Shown here: one piece after another, positions 52,368 through 60,726 of the stretch
Layout: each line of letters starts with the position of its first letter
Position numbering within the stretch: the first letter of the stretch is position 1
Assembly (NCBI GenBank): GCA_021200775.1
Contig: JAJQGB010000016.1
Span: 55,684 to 119,683 of the forward strand
Length of the DNA stretch: 64,000 bases
Reading direction: 5' to 3'
DNA from: Oscillospiraceae bacterium
Lineage (GTDB): Bacteria > Bacillota > Clostridia > Oscillospirales > Ruminococcaceae
The notes under the pieces: model-generated
Database searches by the model: none
What the model was told of the DNA's origin: nothing
Seen by the model: only the letters and a program-made list of their open reading frames with translations
Program-made: the position numbers and the translations under genes

Positions 52368-53246
52368 ATGAATAAAGTGAAGAAAACAGCACACCTGATA
52401 GACCGGATAATGAACGCTATATTCATATTCTGCGGCTTTCTCGCTGTTGCGCTAGTAATCGTAATAACAATCTACCTGATAGTCTCCGGAATTCCGGCAA
52501 TCAAGGAAATCGGAATCGTAAACTTCCTCTTCGGAACCGTCTGGAAATCAACAGGCGAAAATCCGTCCTACGGAATTCTTCCGTTCATCCTGACGAGCGT
52601 CTTCGGAACCTTCGGCGCAATGCTTATCGGATTTCCTCTCGGACTTCTCTGTGCCGTCTGCATAGCAAAGATGTCCGGCAAGAGATTTTCCGGTATCATG
52701 CGTTCGATAGTAGACTTAATGAGCGGAATCCCGTCGGTTGTATTCGGACTCGTCGGAATGATTTATGTAGTACCGGCAGTCAGAGAGATGTTTAACCTCC
52801 CGGATGGAGCAAATCTCTTCTCCGCAATAGTAGTCCTGATAATTATGATTCTTCCGTCGGTTATTTCGATGTCCGAAACCGCAATAAGAGCAGTTCCGAA
52901 GGAATATGAGGAAGCATCTCTGGCACTCGGCGCCAACAAGACCGAAACAATCTTTAAAGTCACAATCCCTGCGGCAAAAAGCGGAATTTTAGCTTCCTTG
53001 GTAATGGGAACAGGCAGAGCAATAGGCGAAGCAACAGCAGTCATGATGGTAGCAGGAAACGTCGCAAATATGCCCGGGCTCTTCAAGAGTGTAAGATTCC
53101 TGACTACGGCTATAGTAAGCGAAATGGCATACTCCTCAGGACTCCAGCGTCAGGCACTTTTCAGCATCGCATTAGTACTCTTCGTATTCATCATGATAGT
53201 AAATCTTATACTGAATCTTGTGGTAAAGCGCAAGAAGGACAAATAG
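52368..53246 (+). CDS. pstC: Phosphate ABC transporter permease PstC
   Basis: The 292-residue protein has six hydrophobic segments and the permease EAA loop (EYEEASLALGANKTETIFKVTIPAAKSGI). The SGIPSVVFGLVG motif is characteristic of PstC/PstA. It forms the transmembrane channel with PstA. Spacing to pstS is 28 nt and to pstA 3 nt. Confidence 0.94.
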   Translation: MNKVKKTAHLIDRIMNAIFIFCGFLAVALVIVITIYLIVSGIPAIKEIGIVNFLFGTVWKSTGENPSYGILPFILTSVFGTFGAMLIGFPLGLLCAVCIAKMSGKRFSGIMRSIVDLMSGIPSVVFGLVGMIYVVPAVREMFNLPDGANLFSAIVVLIIMILPSVISMSETAIRAVPKEYEEASLALGANKTETIFKVTIPAAKSGILASLVMGTGRAIGEATAVMMVAGNVANMPGLFKSVRFLTTAIVSEMAYSSGLQRQALFSIALVLFVFIMIVNLILNLVVKRKKDK

Positions 53247-53249
53247 CTT

Positions 53250-54134
53250 ATGAATGATATGAAAAAGAATCAGGGGATTTCAACCTCCCGTAAGATAAAA
53301 ACAGCAATTCTCAAGACTCTTGTGTATCTCTCGGCGGTATTGATTATAGCCGTGGTACTATTCATAGTAGTGGTAATAGTCATAAGAGGACTTCCGAATA
53401 TCTCATGGGAGTTTCTCACAAGCGGCGTCAGCTACTTAAAGGGCATAACGGGAATCCTCCCGAATATACTTAACACCATCTACGTGGTAATAATGACTCT
53501 TGTAATCGTACTCCCGGTAGGAACCGGAGCGGCGATATACTTAAATGAATACGCAAAAAACAAGAAAGCAGTTGCTGTGATAGAGTTTGCAACCGAAACG
53601 CTTGCGGGAATCCCGTCAATCATCTATGGCTTGGTCGGTATGCTTATCTTCGTTCAGACCTTCAAGCTGAAAACCAGCCTTCTTGCGGGTTCACTTACAC
53701 TCGTAATCATGACTCTTCCGACAATCATCCGTACAGTTCAGGAAAGTTTAAAGACCGTCCCTGACAGCTACCGTGAGGGTTCACTTGCACTCGGCTCCGG
53801 AAAGTGGCACATGGTTCGTACCGTTGTCCTGCCTTCGGCAATAGACGGTATCGTCACCGGCTGTATTCTTTCGGTAGGTCGAATCGTCGGCGAGAGTGCG
53901 GCGCTTCTCTTCACAGCAGGCATGGTAGACGTCATCTATACGCCTCTTGAAGCAATAACCCCGAATCACGCCGGTTCAACTCTTGCGGTTGCACTTTATG
54001 TCTACGCTAAGGAGCGTGCCGATTCCGGAACGGCGTTTGCAATCGCATTCATACTGCTTATTCTTACACTTATAATTAATACAGCCGCAAAGATTGCCGG
54101 CAAGAAGCTAAAGAGGAGGACGGATAATGATTGA
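53250..54134 (+). CDS. pstA: Phosphate ABC transporter permease PstA
   Basis: The 294-residue protein has six hydrophobic segments, [12 protein letters not shown] and the EAA loop ([29 protein letters not shown]). It pairs with PstC. AAGGAC at 53235 supports ATG 53250; M4 (53259) is an alternative. The stop overlaps pstB by 8 nt, consistent with coupled translation of the membrane and ATPase subunits. Confidence 0.94.
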   Translation: MNDMKKNQGISTSRKIKTAILKTLVYLSAVLIIAVVLFIVVVIVIRGLPNISWEFLTSGVSYLKGITGILPNILNTIYVVIMTLVIVLPVGTGAAIYLNEYAKNKKAVAVIEFATETLAGIPSIIYGLVGMLIFVQTFKLKTSLLAGSLTLVIMTLPTIIRTVQESLKTVPDSYREGSLALGSGKWHMVRTVVLPSAIDGIVTGCILSVGRIVGESAALLFTAGMVDVIYTPLEAITPNHAGSTLAVALYVYAKERADSGTAFAIAFILLILTLIINTAAKIAGKKLKRRTDND

Positions 54135-54882
54135 ACCTCTTATAGACGTCAAAAACATGAATCTCTGGTACGGAGAAAATCACGCTATAAAGGACGTAAG
54201 CATAGCAATCCCGCAGAACAGAATAACTGCATTGATAGGACCTTCCGGTTGCGGAAAATCGACTTTCTTAAAGTCCCTCAACCGAATGAACGATTTGGTC
54301 GAAGGCGTAAAGATAGAGGGCAAACTCACACTCGCAGGAGTGGACATATATAAGGACATCGACGTGTCGGTTCTTAGAAGACGTGTCGGAATGGTCTTCC
54401 AGAAGCCAAATCCCTTCCCGATGAGTATCTACGACAACGTCGCCTATGGGCTCCGGGTTCAGGGCGTCAAGTCAAGAGTCCAGCTCGACGAAGCGGTTGA
54501 AAGGTCTTTAAGACAGGCGGCAATCTGGGACGAGTGCAAGGACAGACTGAAGAAGAGTGCTCTCGGGCTTTCCGGCGGACAACAGCAAAGACTCTGCATT
54601 GCAAGAACAATTGCGGTCGAGCCGGAGGTAGTCCTCATGGACGAACCGACTTCCGCACTTGACCCGATTTCAACTTCAAAAATCGAGGAGCTCGCACTCG
54701 AACTCAGAAAGAACTACACAATAGTAATAGTAACTCACAATATGCAACAGGCGGCAAGAATCGCCGACAAGACAGCCTTTTTCCTTTTGGGCGAACTGGT
54801 CGAGTATGGCGACACGAACAAGATGTTTACATCTCCTTCTGACAACCGCACAGAATCATATATCACGGGGAGGTTCGGATGA
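54127..54882 (+). CDS. pstB: Phosphate ABC transporter ATP-binding protein
   Basis: The 251-residue ATPase has Walker [10 protein letters not shown], the Q-loop [11 protein letters not shown] (characteristic of PstB), signature LSGGQQQR, Walker [14 protein letters not shown] and H-loop [15 protein letters not shown] precedes the ATG. It energises PstCA and overlaps phoU by 4 nt. Confidence 0.97.
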   Translation: MIEPLIDVKNMNLWYGENHAIKDVSIAIPQNRITALIGPSGCGKSTFLKSLNRMNDLVEGVKIEGKLTLAGVDIYKDIDVSVLRRRVGMVFQKPNPFPMSIYDNVAYGLRVQGVKSRVQLDEAVERSLRQAAIWDECKDRLKKSALGLSGGQQQRLCIARTIAVEPEVVLMDEPTSALDPISTSKIEELALELRKNYTIVIVTHNMQQAARIADKTAFFLLGELVEYGDTNKMFTSPSDNRTESYITGRFG

Positions 54883-55523
54883 TGAGAGAAAATCTTTTAA
54901 GACAGCTTGAACTTTTGAATAACGAGCTTATAGAAATGGGCGCACTCTGCGAGGACGCAATCGCATCTGCTGTAAAGTATCTTTCGACGGCTGACAATAA
55001 GCTTTTGGATAACGCCGCAGAAGCAGAGAGACAGATTGACCGCCAGGAGCGTGAAATCGAAGACCTCTGCATGAAGCTGATAATACGAGAACAGCCGGTT
55101 GCAACCGATTTGAGAGTAATCTCTTCCGCACTCCGGATGACCTCCGACATGGAGAGAATCGGCGACCAGGCATTTGACATCTCCGACGTAGCAAAGAACA
55201 TCGCACCCTTAAAAGTCGGCGGAGAAATTCAGATTTATGATATGGCAGAAGCAACCGTAAGAATGGTTACAGAAAGCGTAAATTCGTTCGTAACAAAGGA
55301 CGTAGCCGCCGCAAAGGCAGTAATCGCTATGGACGACGTCGTCGACAGACTTTTCGATGCCGTCAAAAACGAGCTTATCGCCGCAATCGAGAGTAAGAGC
55401 GGCAAGGGAGAGTTTTATATCGATTTACTCATGATTGCAAAGTACTTCGAGAGAATCGGCGACCACGCCGTCAACATAGCCGAGTGGGTTATTTACTCGG
55501 TGACTGGCTCACACAAAGCCTAG
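54879..55523 (+). CDS. phoU: Phosphate signalling complex protein PhoU
   Basis: The 214-residue all-helical protein has the two PhoU repeats, each with the metal-binding E-x3-D-x3 type motif ([11 protein letters not shown] and [11 protein letters not shown]). PhoU links the Pst transporter to inhibition of PhoR when phosphate is plentiful. Its 3' end contains the internal promoter and palindrome that precede phoB. Confidence 0.95.
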   Translation: MMRENLLRQLELLNNELIEMGALCEDAIASAVKYLSTADNKLLDNAAEAERQIDRQEREIEDLCMKLIIREQPVATDLRVISSALRMTSDMERIGDQAFDISDVAKNIAPLKVGGEIQIYDMAEATVRMVTESVNSFVTKDVAAAKAVIAMDDVVDRLFDAVKNELIAAIESKSGKGEFYIDLLMIAKYFERIGDHAVNIAEWVIYSVTGSHKA

Positions 55524-55563
55524 TTGCGGAGCAGTCAAAAATATGCTATAATCAGATTATAGC
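55524..55563 (+). promoter_or_regulatory. Internal phoB promoter with palindrome over the -10
   Basis: TTGCGG (55524-55529), 17 nt, TATAAT (55547-55552). GCTATAAT-CAG-ATTATAGC (55545-55563) is a perfect inverted repeat with 8-bp arms that contains the -10 element, a possible operator or leader hairpin. Confidence 0.7.
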
Positions 55564-55582
55564 CATGTTAGGAGTGATGGTC

Positions 55583-56248
55583 TTGGCAAGAATTTATCTC
55601 ATAGAAGATGATGACAATATAAGAAAGCTCATCTGCTATGCACTGTCAAAAGAGGGTCACGACATAACCGGTTTCCCGACACCTTCCGAATTCTGGGAGG
55701 AGTATAGGCACGAGAAGCCGGAACTACTTTTGCTAGACATAATGCTTCCCGAGGAGGACGGACTGTCAATCCTCAAAAAAGTCAGAGCAGAATCAGATAT
55801 GCCTGTTATAATGCTTACGGCAAAGGGCTCGGAGTTCGACAAAGTCACCGGGCTCGACTTAGGAGCGGACGACTATATAACAAAGCCTTTCGGTATGACC
55901 GAGCTTTCTTCCCGTGTCCGTGCAGTCCTTCGCAGAAGCGGCAAGCAGGTTGACAAGACCACTGAATATCATGTCGGTGACATTTATCTCGACTCAGAAA
56001 AGCATACCGTCCGTGTGGGAGAAGAGCTGGTTTCTCTGTCGTTTAAGGAGTACAGTATTCTTCTCATGCTACTTCAGGCTAACGGCAAGGTCGTCGGCAG
56101 GGAAGAGCTCTTAAGTCACATCTGGGGTGAATACTACGGCGAGTCAAGAACTTTAGACGTCCACATAAGAACCCTCCGCCAGAAGCTCGGCGAATCGGGG
56201 CACCTTATTCAGACGGTCAAAAAAGTTGGTTACAGGATAGGAGAGTAG
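55583..56248 (+). CDS. phoB: Phosphate-type response regulator (PhoB/PhoP-like)
   Basis: The 221-residue OmpR-family regulator has receiver residues E8-D9-D10, phospho-acceptor D52 (LLLDIMLP), TKPFG and a C-terminal winged helix ending KKVGYRIGE. TTG 55583 is chosen as start because GGAG (55571-55574) is 8 nt upstream; ATG 55577 would leave only 2 nt. The gene sits between phoU and the kinase phoR, so it is the likely regulator of the upstream pst genes. Confidence 0.9.
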   Translation: MARIYLIEDDDNIRKLICYALSKEGHDITGFPTPSEFWEEYRHEKPELLLLDIMLPEEDGLSILKKVRAESDMPVIMLTAKGSEFDKVTGLDLGADDYITKPFGMTELSSRVRAVLRRSGKQVDKTTEYHVGDIYLDSEKHTVRVGEELVSLSFKEYSILLMLLQANGKVVGREELLSHIWGEYYGESRTLDVHIRTLRQKLGESGHLIQTVKKVGYRIGE

Positions 56249-56252
56249 TGAA

Positions 56253-57923
56253 ATGAGCACTCTCAGCAAAAAAATATTTCACTCAGCGATAATTGTTGCA
56301 CTTCTGGTTTTGGTTGCAAGCGTTGTCCTAATAATGGGCGTGCTGTACGATTATTTTGAGACAAGACTTCTGAGTGAGCTCCAGGAAAAGGCTGAGTATA
56401 TAGCATATGTTGTAAATCAGGAGGGCACCGGGCTTATCGAAGGCTACGGAGATGAAGAGTCGAGAATCAGCATCATCGCCTCCGACGGAACGGTTACCTA
56501 TGATACTGCCGCCGATGCGGAAACTCTTGAAAATCACTCCGACCGTGAGGAGATAATTGAAGCTTTTGAGACCGGCACCGGCTCCAGCACCCGTTATTCG
56601 GAAACTCTTACCGAGAAAACGGTTTACTATGCAATTCTTCTGGATGACGGAAGTGTTCTGAGAGTTGCGGCAACCGAGTATTCCGTATGGATGGTTCTTC
56701 TGGGACTCATCCGCCCGGTTCTCGTAGTCATTGCAATAGCGCTTCTGTTGTCGCTTCTTCTCTCACTCAGAGCTTCAAAGTCTATAGTAGAGCCGATTAA
56801 TAACCTCAATCTCGATGCTCCTGAAAAGAACGAAACCTACGAAGAACTCACTCCGCTTCTCAATAAATTGTCAGCACAGCGTCGGACGATAGCAGAGCAG
56901 ATAAAAAGCGCCGAAAAACAGCAGTCGGAATTCCGACTGATAACCGAGAACATGAGCGAAGGCTTCTTAGTCATTGACAAGGACCTCTGCGTTCTCACAT
57001 ATAACAGTGCGGCTCTGAGCCTTCTCGGACTCAGCACTCCCGTTACAGGAAGTGTTTTGAGATATAACCGTACAAAGGGATTAAGAACCGCCATCGAGTC
57101 TGCGCTTTCCGGTGAGAAAGCCGAGAGCTCGATGGAGATTTCGGGACGTTGCTACAGCCTGATTGCAAGCCCTGTATATGAAGAAAACGCCGTAATCGGC
57201 GCAGTAATCATAATTCTTGACGTCACAGAAAGCCGGGAACGTGAACAGCTCCGCAGGGAGTTCACGTCAAATGTCTCCCATGAACTGAAAACTCCCTTAA
57301 CGTCCATCTCCGGTTTTGCGGAAATGCTTATGGCGGGGGATGTTCCAGAAGAGCTCTCAAAGGACTTCTCAAAGTCCATCTATGACGAAGCCCAGCGGCT
57401 TATCGCCCTCATCGGCGACATAATCAAGCTCAGTGAGCTTGACGAGGGCAACGTCGGAGGACTTGACAGGGAAGACGTCGATATTCTCACTCTTTCAGAA
57501 AGCGTCCGTGAACGTCTTTCGGGGGAAGCTGAGAAGCAGGGCGTCGAACTCACTGTTGAAGGCGAAAACGCAACCGTTTTCGGAATCCTGAGAATTCTTG
57601 ACGAGATGGTCTATAATCTAGCCGACAACGCCATCAAGTATAATCATCGTGGCGGCAAGGCAACGATAAGTGTTGGGAATACTGCTGATAGCGTGGTTCT
57701 GAAAGTATCTGATACCGGTTGCGGAATCCCGCAGTCCGAGACCGACAGAGTCTTCGAGCGCTTCTATCGGGTCGACAAGAGCCATTCAAGCGAAGTCCCC
57801 GGAACTGGCTTGGGCTTGTCGATTGTCAAGCACGGCGCCATCTATCACGACGCTAAAATCACCCTTGACAGCAAAGAAAACCTCGGTACAACAGTAACAA
57901 TCGAGTTCCCTAAAGCAGTCTAG
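56253..57923 (+). CDS. phoR: Phosphate sensor histidine kinase (PhoR-like)
   Basis: The 556-residue kinase has two membrane segments (about 9-32 and 146-172) around a 110-residue extracytoplasmic region, a PAS domain (about 226-325), H343 in SNVSHELKTP, an N box (MVYNLADNAIKYNH) and G boxes DTGCGIP and GTGLGLSI. PhoR detects PhoU/Pst state and phosphorylates PhoB. It lies 4 nt after phoB. The stretch to 58053 holds no gene. Confidence 0.93.
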   Translation: MSTLSKKIFHSAIIVALLVLVASVVLIMGVLYDYFETRLLSELQEKAEYIAYVVNQEGTGLIEGYGDEESRISIIASDGTVTYDTAADAETLENHSDREEIIEAFETGTGSSTRYSETLTEKTVYYAILLDDGSVLRVAATEYSVWMVLLGLIRPVLVVIAIALLLSLLLSLRASKSIVEPINNLNLDAPEKNETYEELTPLLNKLSAQRRTIAEQIKSAEKQQSEFRLITENMSEGFLVIDKDLCVLTYNSAALSLLGLSTPVTGSVLRYNRTKGLRTAIESALSGEKAESSMEISGRCYSLIASPVYEENAVIGAVIIILDVTESREREQLRREFTSNVSHELKTPLTSISGFAEMLMAGDVPEELSKDFSKSIYDEAQRLIALIGDIIKLSELDEGNVGGLDREDVDILTLSESVRERLSGEAEKQGVELTVEGENATVFGILRILDEMVYNLADNAIKYNHRGGKATISVGNTADSVVLKVSDTGCGIPQSETDRVFERFYRVDKSHSSEVPGTGLGLSIVKHGAIYHDAKITLDSKENLGTTVTIEFPKAV

Positions 57924-57998
57924 CCAGCCAATCAGCCACAGAACATGCTACAGTACACAATTTCTCAGAAGATAACCCCAAAAATTTTCTCAAACCCC

Positions 57999-58027
57999 TT
58001 GAAAAATGCTTCGTAATATGGCACAAT
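57999..58027 (+). promoter_or_regulatory. Promoter upstream of the HprK-like/PqqD cluster
   Basis: TTGAAA (57999-58004), 17 nt, CACAAT (58022-58027), four of six bases of the -10 consensus, with A/T-rich DNA and CAAACCCC just upstream as at 31511 and 40461. Confidence 0.55.
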
Positions 58028-58053
58028 ATAGTTAGCTTAGTCTGACGGTCTGT

Positions 58054-58089
58054 GTCCTGCGGTCGGATTCGGTCGCAGGACTCTTTTTT
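58054..58089 (+). terminator. Terminator/attenuator before the HprK-like gene
   Basis: GTCCTGCG and CGCAGGAC form a perfect 8-bp stem with a 12-nt loop followed by TCTTTTTT. It ends 14 nt before the start codon at 58104, so it may terminate phoR transcripts, attenuate the downstream cluster, or both. Confidence 0.8.
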
Positions 58090-58103
58090 GGAAGGGTAGT
58101 AAT

Positions 58104-58880
58104 ATGGACGTTTTTAACATGGAGCTTGCAGGGCTCACAATCGAAGTGAAAAGCCGGTTTGAATATTTAAGGTGGTTCTGTCGCAATTATCTCACAGACA
58201 ATCCGGTGGCGGACTTTTCAGTCTATGCCGAGGACAAAAGGCTGGAGGAGCTTCGGGAGTACAGCCCCGAAATGCGTGACGAGTTTCTCGAACGTGATGC
58301 CGTCTATTCGGCTATCGCTTCAAAGCTCCCATATCACGACAGGGTTGCGCTTCACGGCGCCTGCATTTCCTACAAGGGCAAGGGTTATCTCTTCACCGCC
58401 GCAAGCGGAACGGGAAAGTCAACCCACATCGGTCTCTGGAAGAGATACTTAGGCGAAGATGTCGGAATCGTCAACGGCGACAAGCCGATTTTCCACATCA
58501 AGCCGGACGGCACCATCCGTGCTTACGATACCCCGTGGTGTGGCAAGGAAGGCTGGAACCGCAAGCTTAGTGCCGATATGGCTGGAATCTGCTTTATCCG
58601 GCAGGGCGAGAAGAACGCAATCCGCACCGTCGACCCGGAGGAGGCAATCTCACTCATGCTCCGGCAGATGTTCCATCCTTATGAACCGGAAGCAACCGGA
58701 CTCATGCTCGGGCTGTTCGACCAGATAATAACAGAGCTTCCGCTGTACATGCTCGAATGTGACATTTCCGAGGAGGCTGTGAAGCTCAGTTTTGAAGCAC
58801 TCACAGGCGAAAAGTACAAGCGTGCAGAAAAAGAAACAACTTATGAAGAAATCTATAAATTATGGAGGTTGCCAAGATGA
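58104..58880 (+). CDS. HPr kinase-like P-loop ATPase
   Basis: The 258-residue protein has RVALHGACISY, a Walker A AASGTGKST (99-107) and IVNGDKPIF, the arrangement of HPr-kinase/PEP-carboxykinase-like proteins found in lasso-peptide and other RiPP clusters. It lacks the N-terminal DRTGG-like regulatory half of true HprK. GGAAGGG precedes the ATG. A PqqD-like gene overlaps its end by 4 nt and an S24/S26 peptidase follows, so the three are one functional set. The substrate is unknown; peptide or protein serine phosphorylation is a possibility by family only. Confidence 0.75.
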   Translation: MDVFNMELAGLTIEVKSRFEYLRWFCRNYLTDNPVADFSVYAEDKRLEELREYSPEMRDEFLERDAVYSAIASKLPYHDRVALHGACISYKGKGYLFTAASGTGKSTHIGLWKRYLGEDVGIVNGDKPIFHIKPDGTIRAYDTPWCGKEGWNRKLSADMAGICFIRQGEKNAIRTVDPEEAISLMLRQMFHPYEPEATGLMLGLFDQIITELPLYMLECDISEEAVKLSFEALTGEKYKRAEKETTYEEIYKLWRLPR

Positions 58881-59155
58881 AGGTTAAAGAAGGCTTTATC
58901 ATAAGAAAGGTCGCAGGAAAATACGTTGTAGTCGCCACTGGCGAAGCAAGCAAGAGCTTCCACGGAATGGTAAAATTAAACGAGACCGCAAAGAATATCT
59001 GGGAGAGACTGGCTGAGGGCAAGACTGTTGACGAAATCACCGAGGACCTCATGGAGATTAATTCCGCCGAGACCGAGGAAGACCGTGCAAAAATCTCCGC
59101 CGACGTCCAGTCGATGATTGGCGAAATGCGTGAAGCAGGATTTCTGGTAGACTGA
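58877..59155 (+). CDS. PqqD-like protein (RiPP recognition element fold)
   Basis: The start at ATG 58877 (MKVKEGFIIRKVAGKYVVV) fits the family better than 58862. The 92-residue protein shows the PqqD pattern: LNETAKNIWERLAEGKTVDEITEDL followed by a helix ending EAGFLVD. PqqD proteins bind RiPP leader peptides, although stand-alone PqqDs without RiPP genes are also common in Clostridia. It overlaps the HprK-like gene by 4 nt. Confidence 0.88.
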   Translation: MKVKEGFIIRKVAGKYVVVATGEASKSFHGMVKLNETAKNIWERLAEGKTVDEITEDLMEINSAETEEDRAKISADVQSMIGEMREAGFLVD

Positions 59156-59157
59156 GC

Positions 59158-59613
59158 ATGGAGACAACAACAAGGCTGTCGGAGCTCGAAAGCTCCGGCT
59201 TTATCGTCATTCCAATCAAGGGTGTGAGCATGAATCCGCTTCTCTACAGCTTCAAGTCCCACGTTCTTATCGAGAAGCTTCAGGGTCGCCCGGAAATCAA
59301 CGACGTAGTCCTCTATGTCAGGGATGACGGAACCCAGGTGCTCCACAGGGTGATTTCATTCGACGGTGATGTCGCACTTATTCGTGGCGACAACACCTAT
59401 TCGCTTGAAAGGGTGCCGCTTTCTGACATAAAAGGAGTCGCAAAGTCCTTCTGGCGAAGCGGAAAGGAAAATTCCCACGAGATTTCTGTTGATGACCGTT
59501 CGTACAAGCTTTACGTCCGGTTCTGGAACTTTATCTTTCCGATAAGAAAGCTCTGGTTCAGGGCGAAGAACAAGCTGAAGCGAATCGTCAAAAGAATAAT
59601 AGGAAGAGAATGA
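59158..59613 (+). CDS. S24/S26-family peptidase
   Basis: The 151-residue protein has the catalytic serine S24 in IKGVSMNPLL, HRVI with H63 where bacterial leader peptidases have Lys, and the RGDNT box, so it resembles the Ser-His (SipW/Sec11-like) branch of S26. There is no N-terminal membrane anchor; the C-terminus is a basic amphipathic helix (FPIRKLWFRAKNKLKRIVKR) that could bind membranes. It begins 2 nt after the PqqD-like gene. Its target is unknown; cleavage of a peptide recognised by the PqqD-like protein is an inference. Confidence 0.82.
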   Translation: METTTRLSELESSGFIVIPIKGVSMNPLLYSFKSHVLIEKLQGRPEINDVVLYVRDDGTQVLHRVISFDGDVALIRGDNTYSLERVPLSDIKGVAKSFWRSGKENSHEISVDDRSYKLYVRFWNFIFPIRKLWFRAKNKLKRIVKRIIGRE

Positions 59614-59631
59614 TAAGAAAGAATGTGAAAT

Positions 59632-60588
59632 ATGGGAACAAGTCACGTAAGAAGAAATATAATTTTTGCCCTTTTGTCGGTAATAGTGCTGGTGGTTTTC
59701 TGCGTTCTTGCGTATAACTACAAGTCGAAATCCTCCGACGATAAGAGCCGCCTTGAAGCCGCTGTCGCCGAGGCAAAGGTCTATGAGGACGAAGTCACAG
59801 CCCTTAAAAGAAGTATAACAGCCGCCGCTGACGACCTTGCGGACAAAAGTGAAACCGCACGGTTCGTTATCGGCTATGTCATTTCGTCGGATGACGATAT
59901 AACCCACGCCGAGGAGCAGGGAGCTGAATACGGCTTCGAGCCGGTTCTTGTACTCGACTGTGTCGACAGCCTGGTTGAGCTTGAAGCTCTGGCTTATTCC
60001 GCTTCAAACACGGGGCACGAAATCATGCTGACAGCCTCCGTTTTCACGTCTGAGACAAACGAAACTGTCCAGTCACTGATTTCCTATATGTCGGCTAACG
60101 GCATTGAGTACTCAGATATCTTTCTTTTAAGAAGCGATTACTATTCCGACGCATCTCTCGAAATGATAATTGCGGACGGATTCGCTGGCTACACTGTCTA
60201 TAATACGACCCCGACTGCCGGTCTGACTTCGGATGGCTACGTCACGTTCGACTATTCGTATCTTACCGTTGACAGCACGTCCTACACCCGGTTCAGCTCG
60301 TCTTATTCAAATATGGCTTCGATGATGATTGCCGTAGATATGGACTCTGTCCGTGCAGGGACACTCACCGAGGGCTTCATTACGACTCTTTTGAGCACTC
60401 TTTCCATCTATGCTGAGAATGATAACTGCGAGTTTTCGAGCATCGCCGATGTCGAGAACGCACTTCTCACAGCCAACGAAACTGCTGAGCAGAGGCAAGC
60501 CGAATATGAAGCCTACGTCGCCGAGTGTGAGGAAAGAATCGCCGAGCTCGAAGAGATAATCGCTGAAATCTATGCCCAGCTCGATTGA
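59632..60588 (+). CDS. Membrane-anchored protein with coiled coils, unknown function
   Basis: The 318-residue protein has one N-terminal membrane segment (about 9-28), a coiled coil (about 32-72), a central alpha/beta domain (about 78-270) and a second Glu-rich coiled coil at the C-terminus (about 285-318). The central part (GYVISSDDDITHAEEQGAEYGF, HEIMLTASVF) vaguely resembles a polysaccharide-deacetylase barrel but I see no metal-binding His triad. It lies 18 nt after the S24/S26 peptidase, likely in the same operon. Not assigned to a family. Confidence 0.7.
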   Translation: MGTSHVRRNIIFALLSVIVLVVFCVLAYNYKSKSSDDKSRLEAAVAEAKVYEDEVTALKRSITAAADDLADKSETARFVIGYVISSDDDITHAEEQGAEYGFEPVLVLDCVDSLVELEALAYSASNTGHEIMLTASVFTSETNETVQSLISYMSANGIEYSDIFLLRSDYYSDASLEMIIADGFAGYTVYNTTPTAGLTSDGYVTFDYSYLTVDSTSYTRFSSSYSNMASMMIAVDMDSVRAGTLTEGFITTLLSTLSIYAENDNCEFSSIADVENALLTANETAEQRQAEYEAYVAECEERIAELEEIIAEIYAQLD

Positions 60589-60675
60589 GAGCAGGTGTTC
60601 GCTGAATTTCACATAAAATCAAGCCTTATTTCTCAGATTTTCGGGAATGAGGCTTTGTTTTTTAAGCATAATAAG

Positions 60676-60704
60676 TTGATTTATGTCGGAAAAAGTGCTA
60701 TAAT
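60676..60704 (+). promoter_or_regulatory. Promoter of the P-type ATPase gene
   Basis: TTGATT (60676-60681), 17 nt, TATAAT (60699-60704), 23 nt before ATG 60727. Confidence 0.75.
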
Positions 60705-60726
60705 CGAGAGAATAAGGGGTGATACT

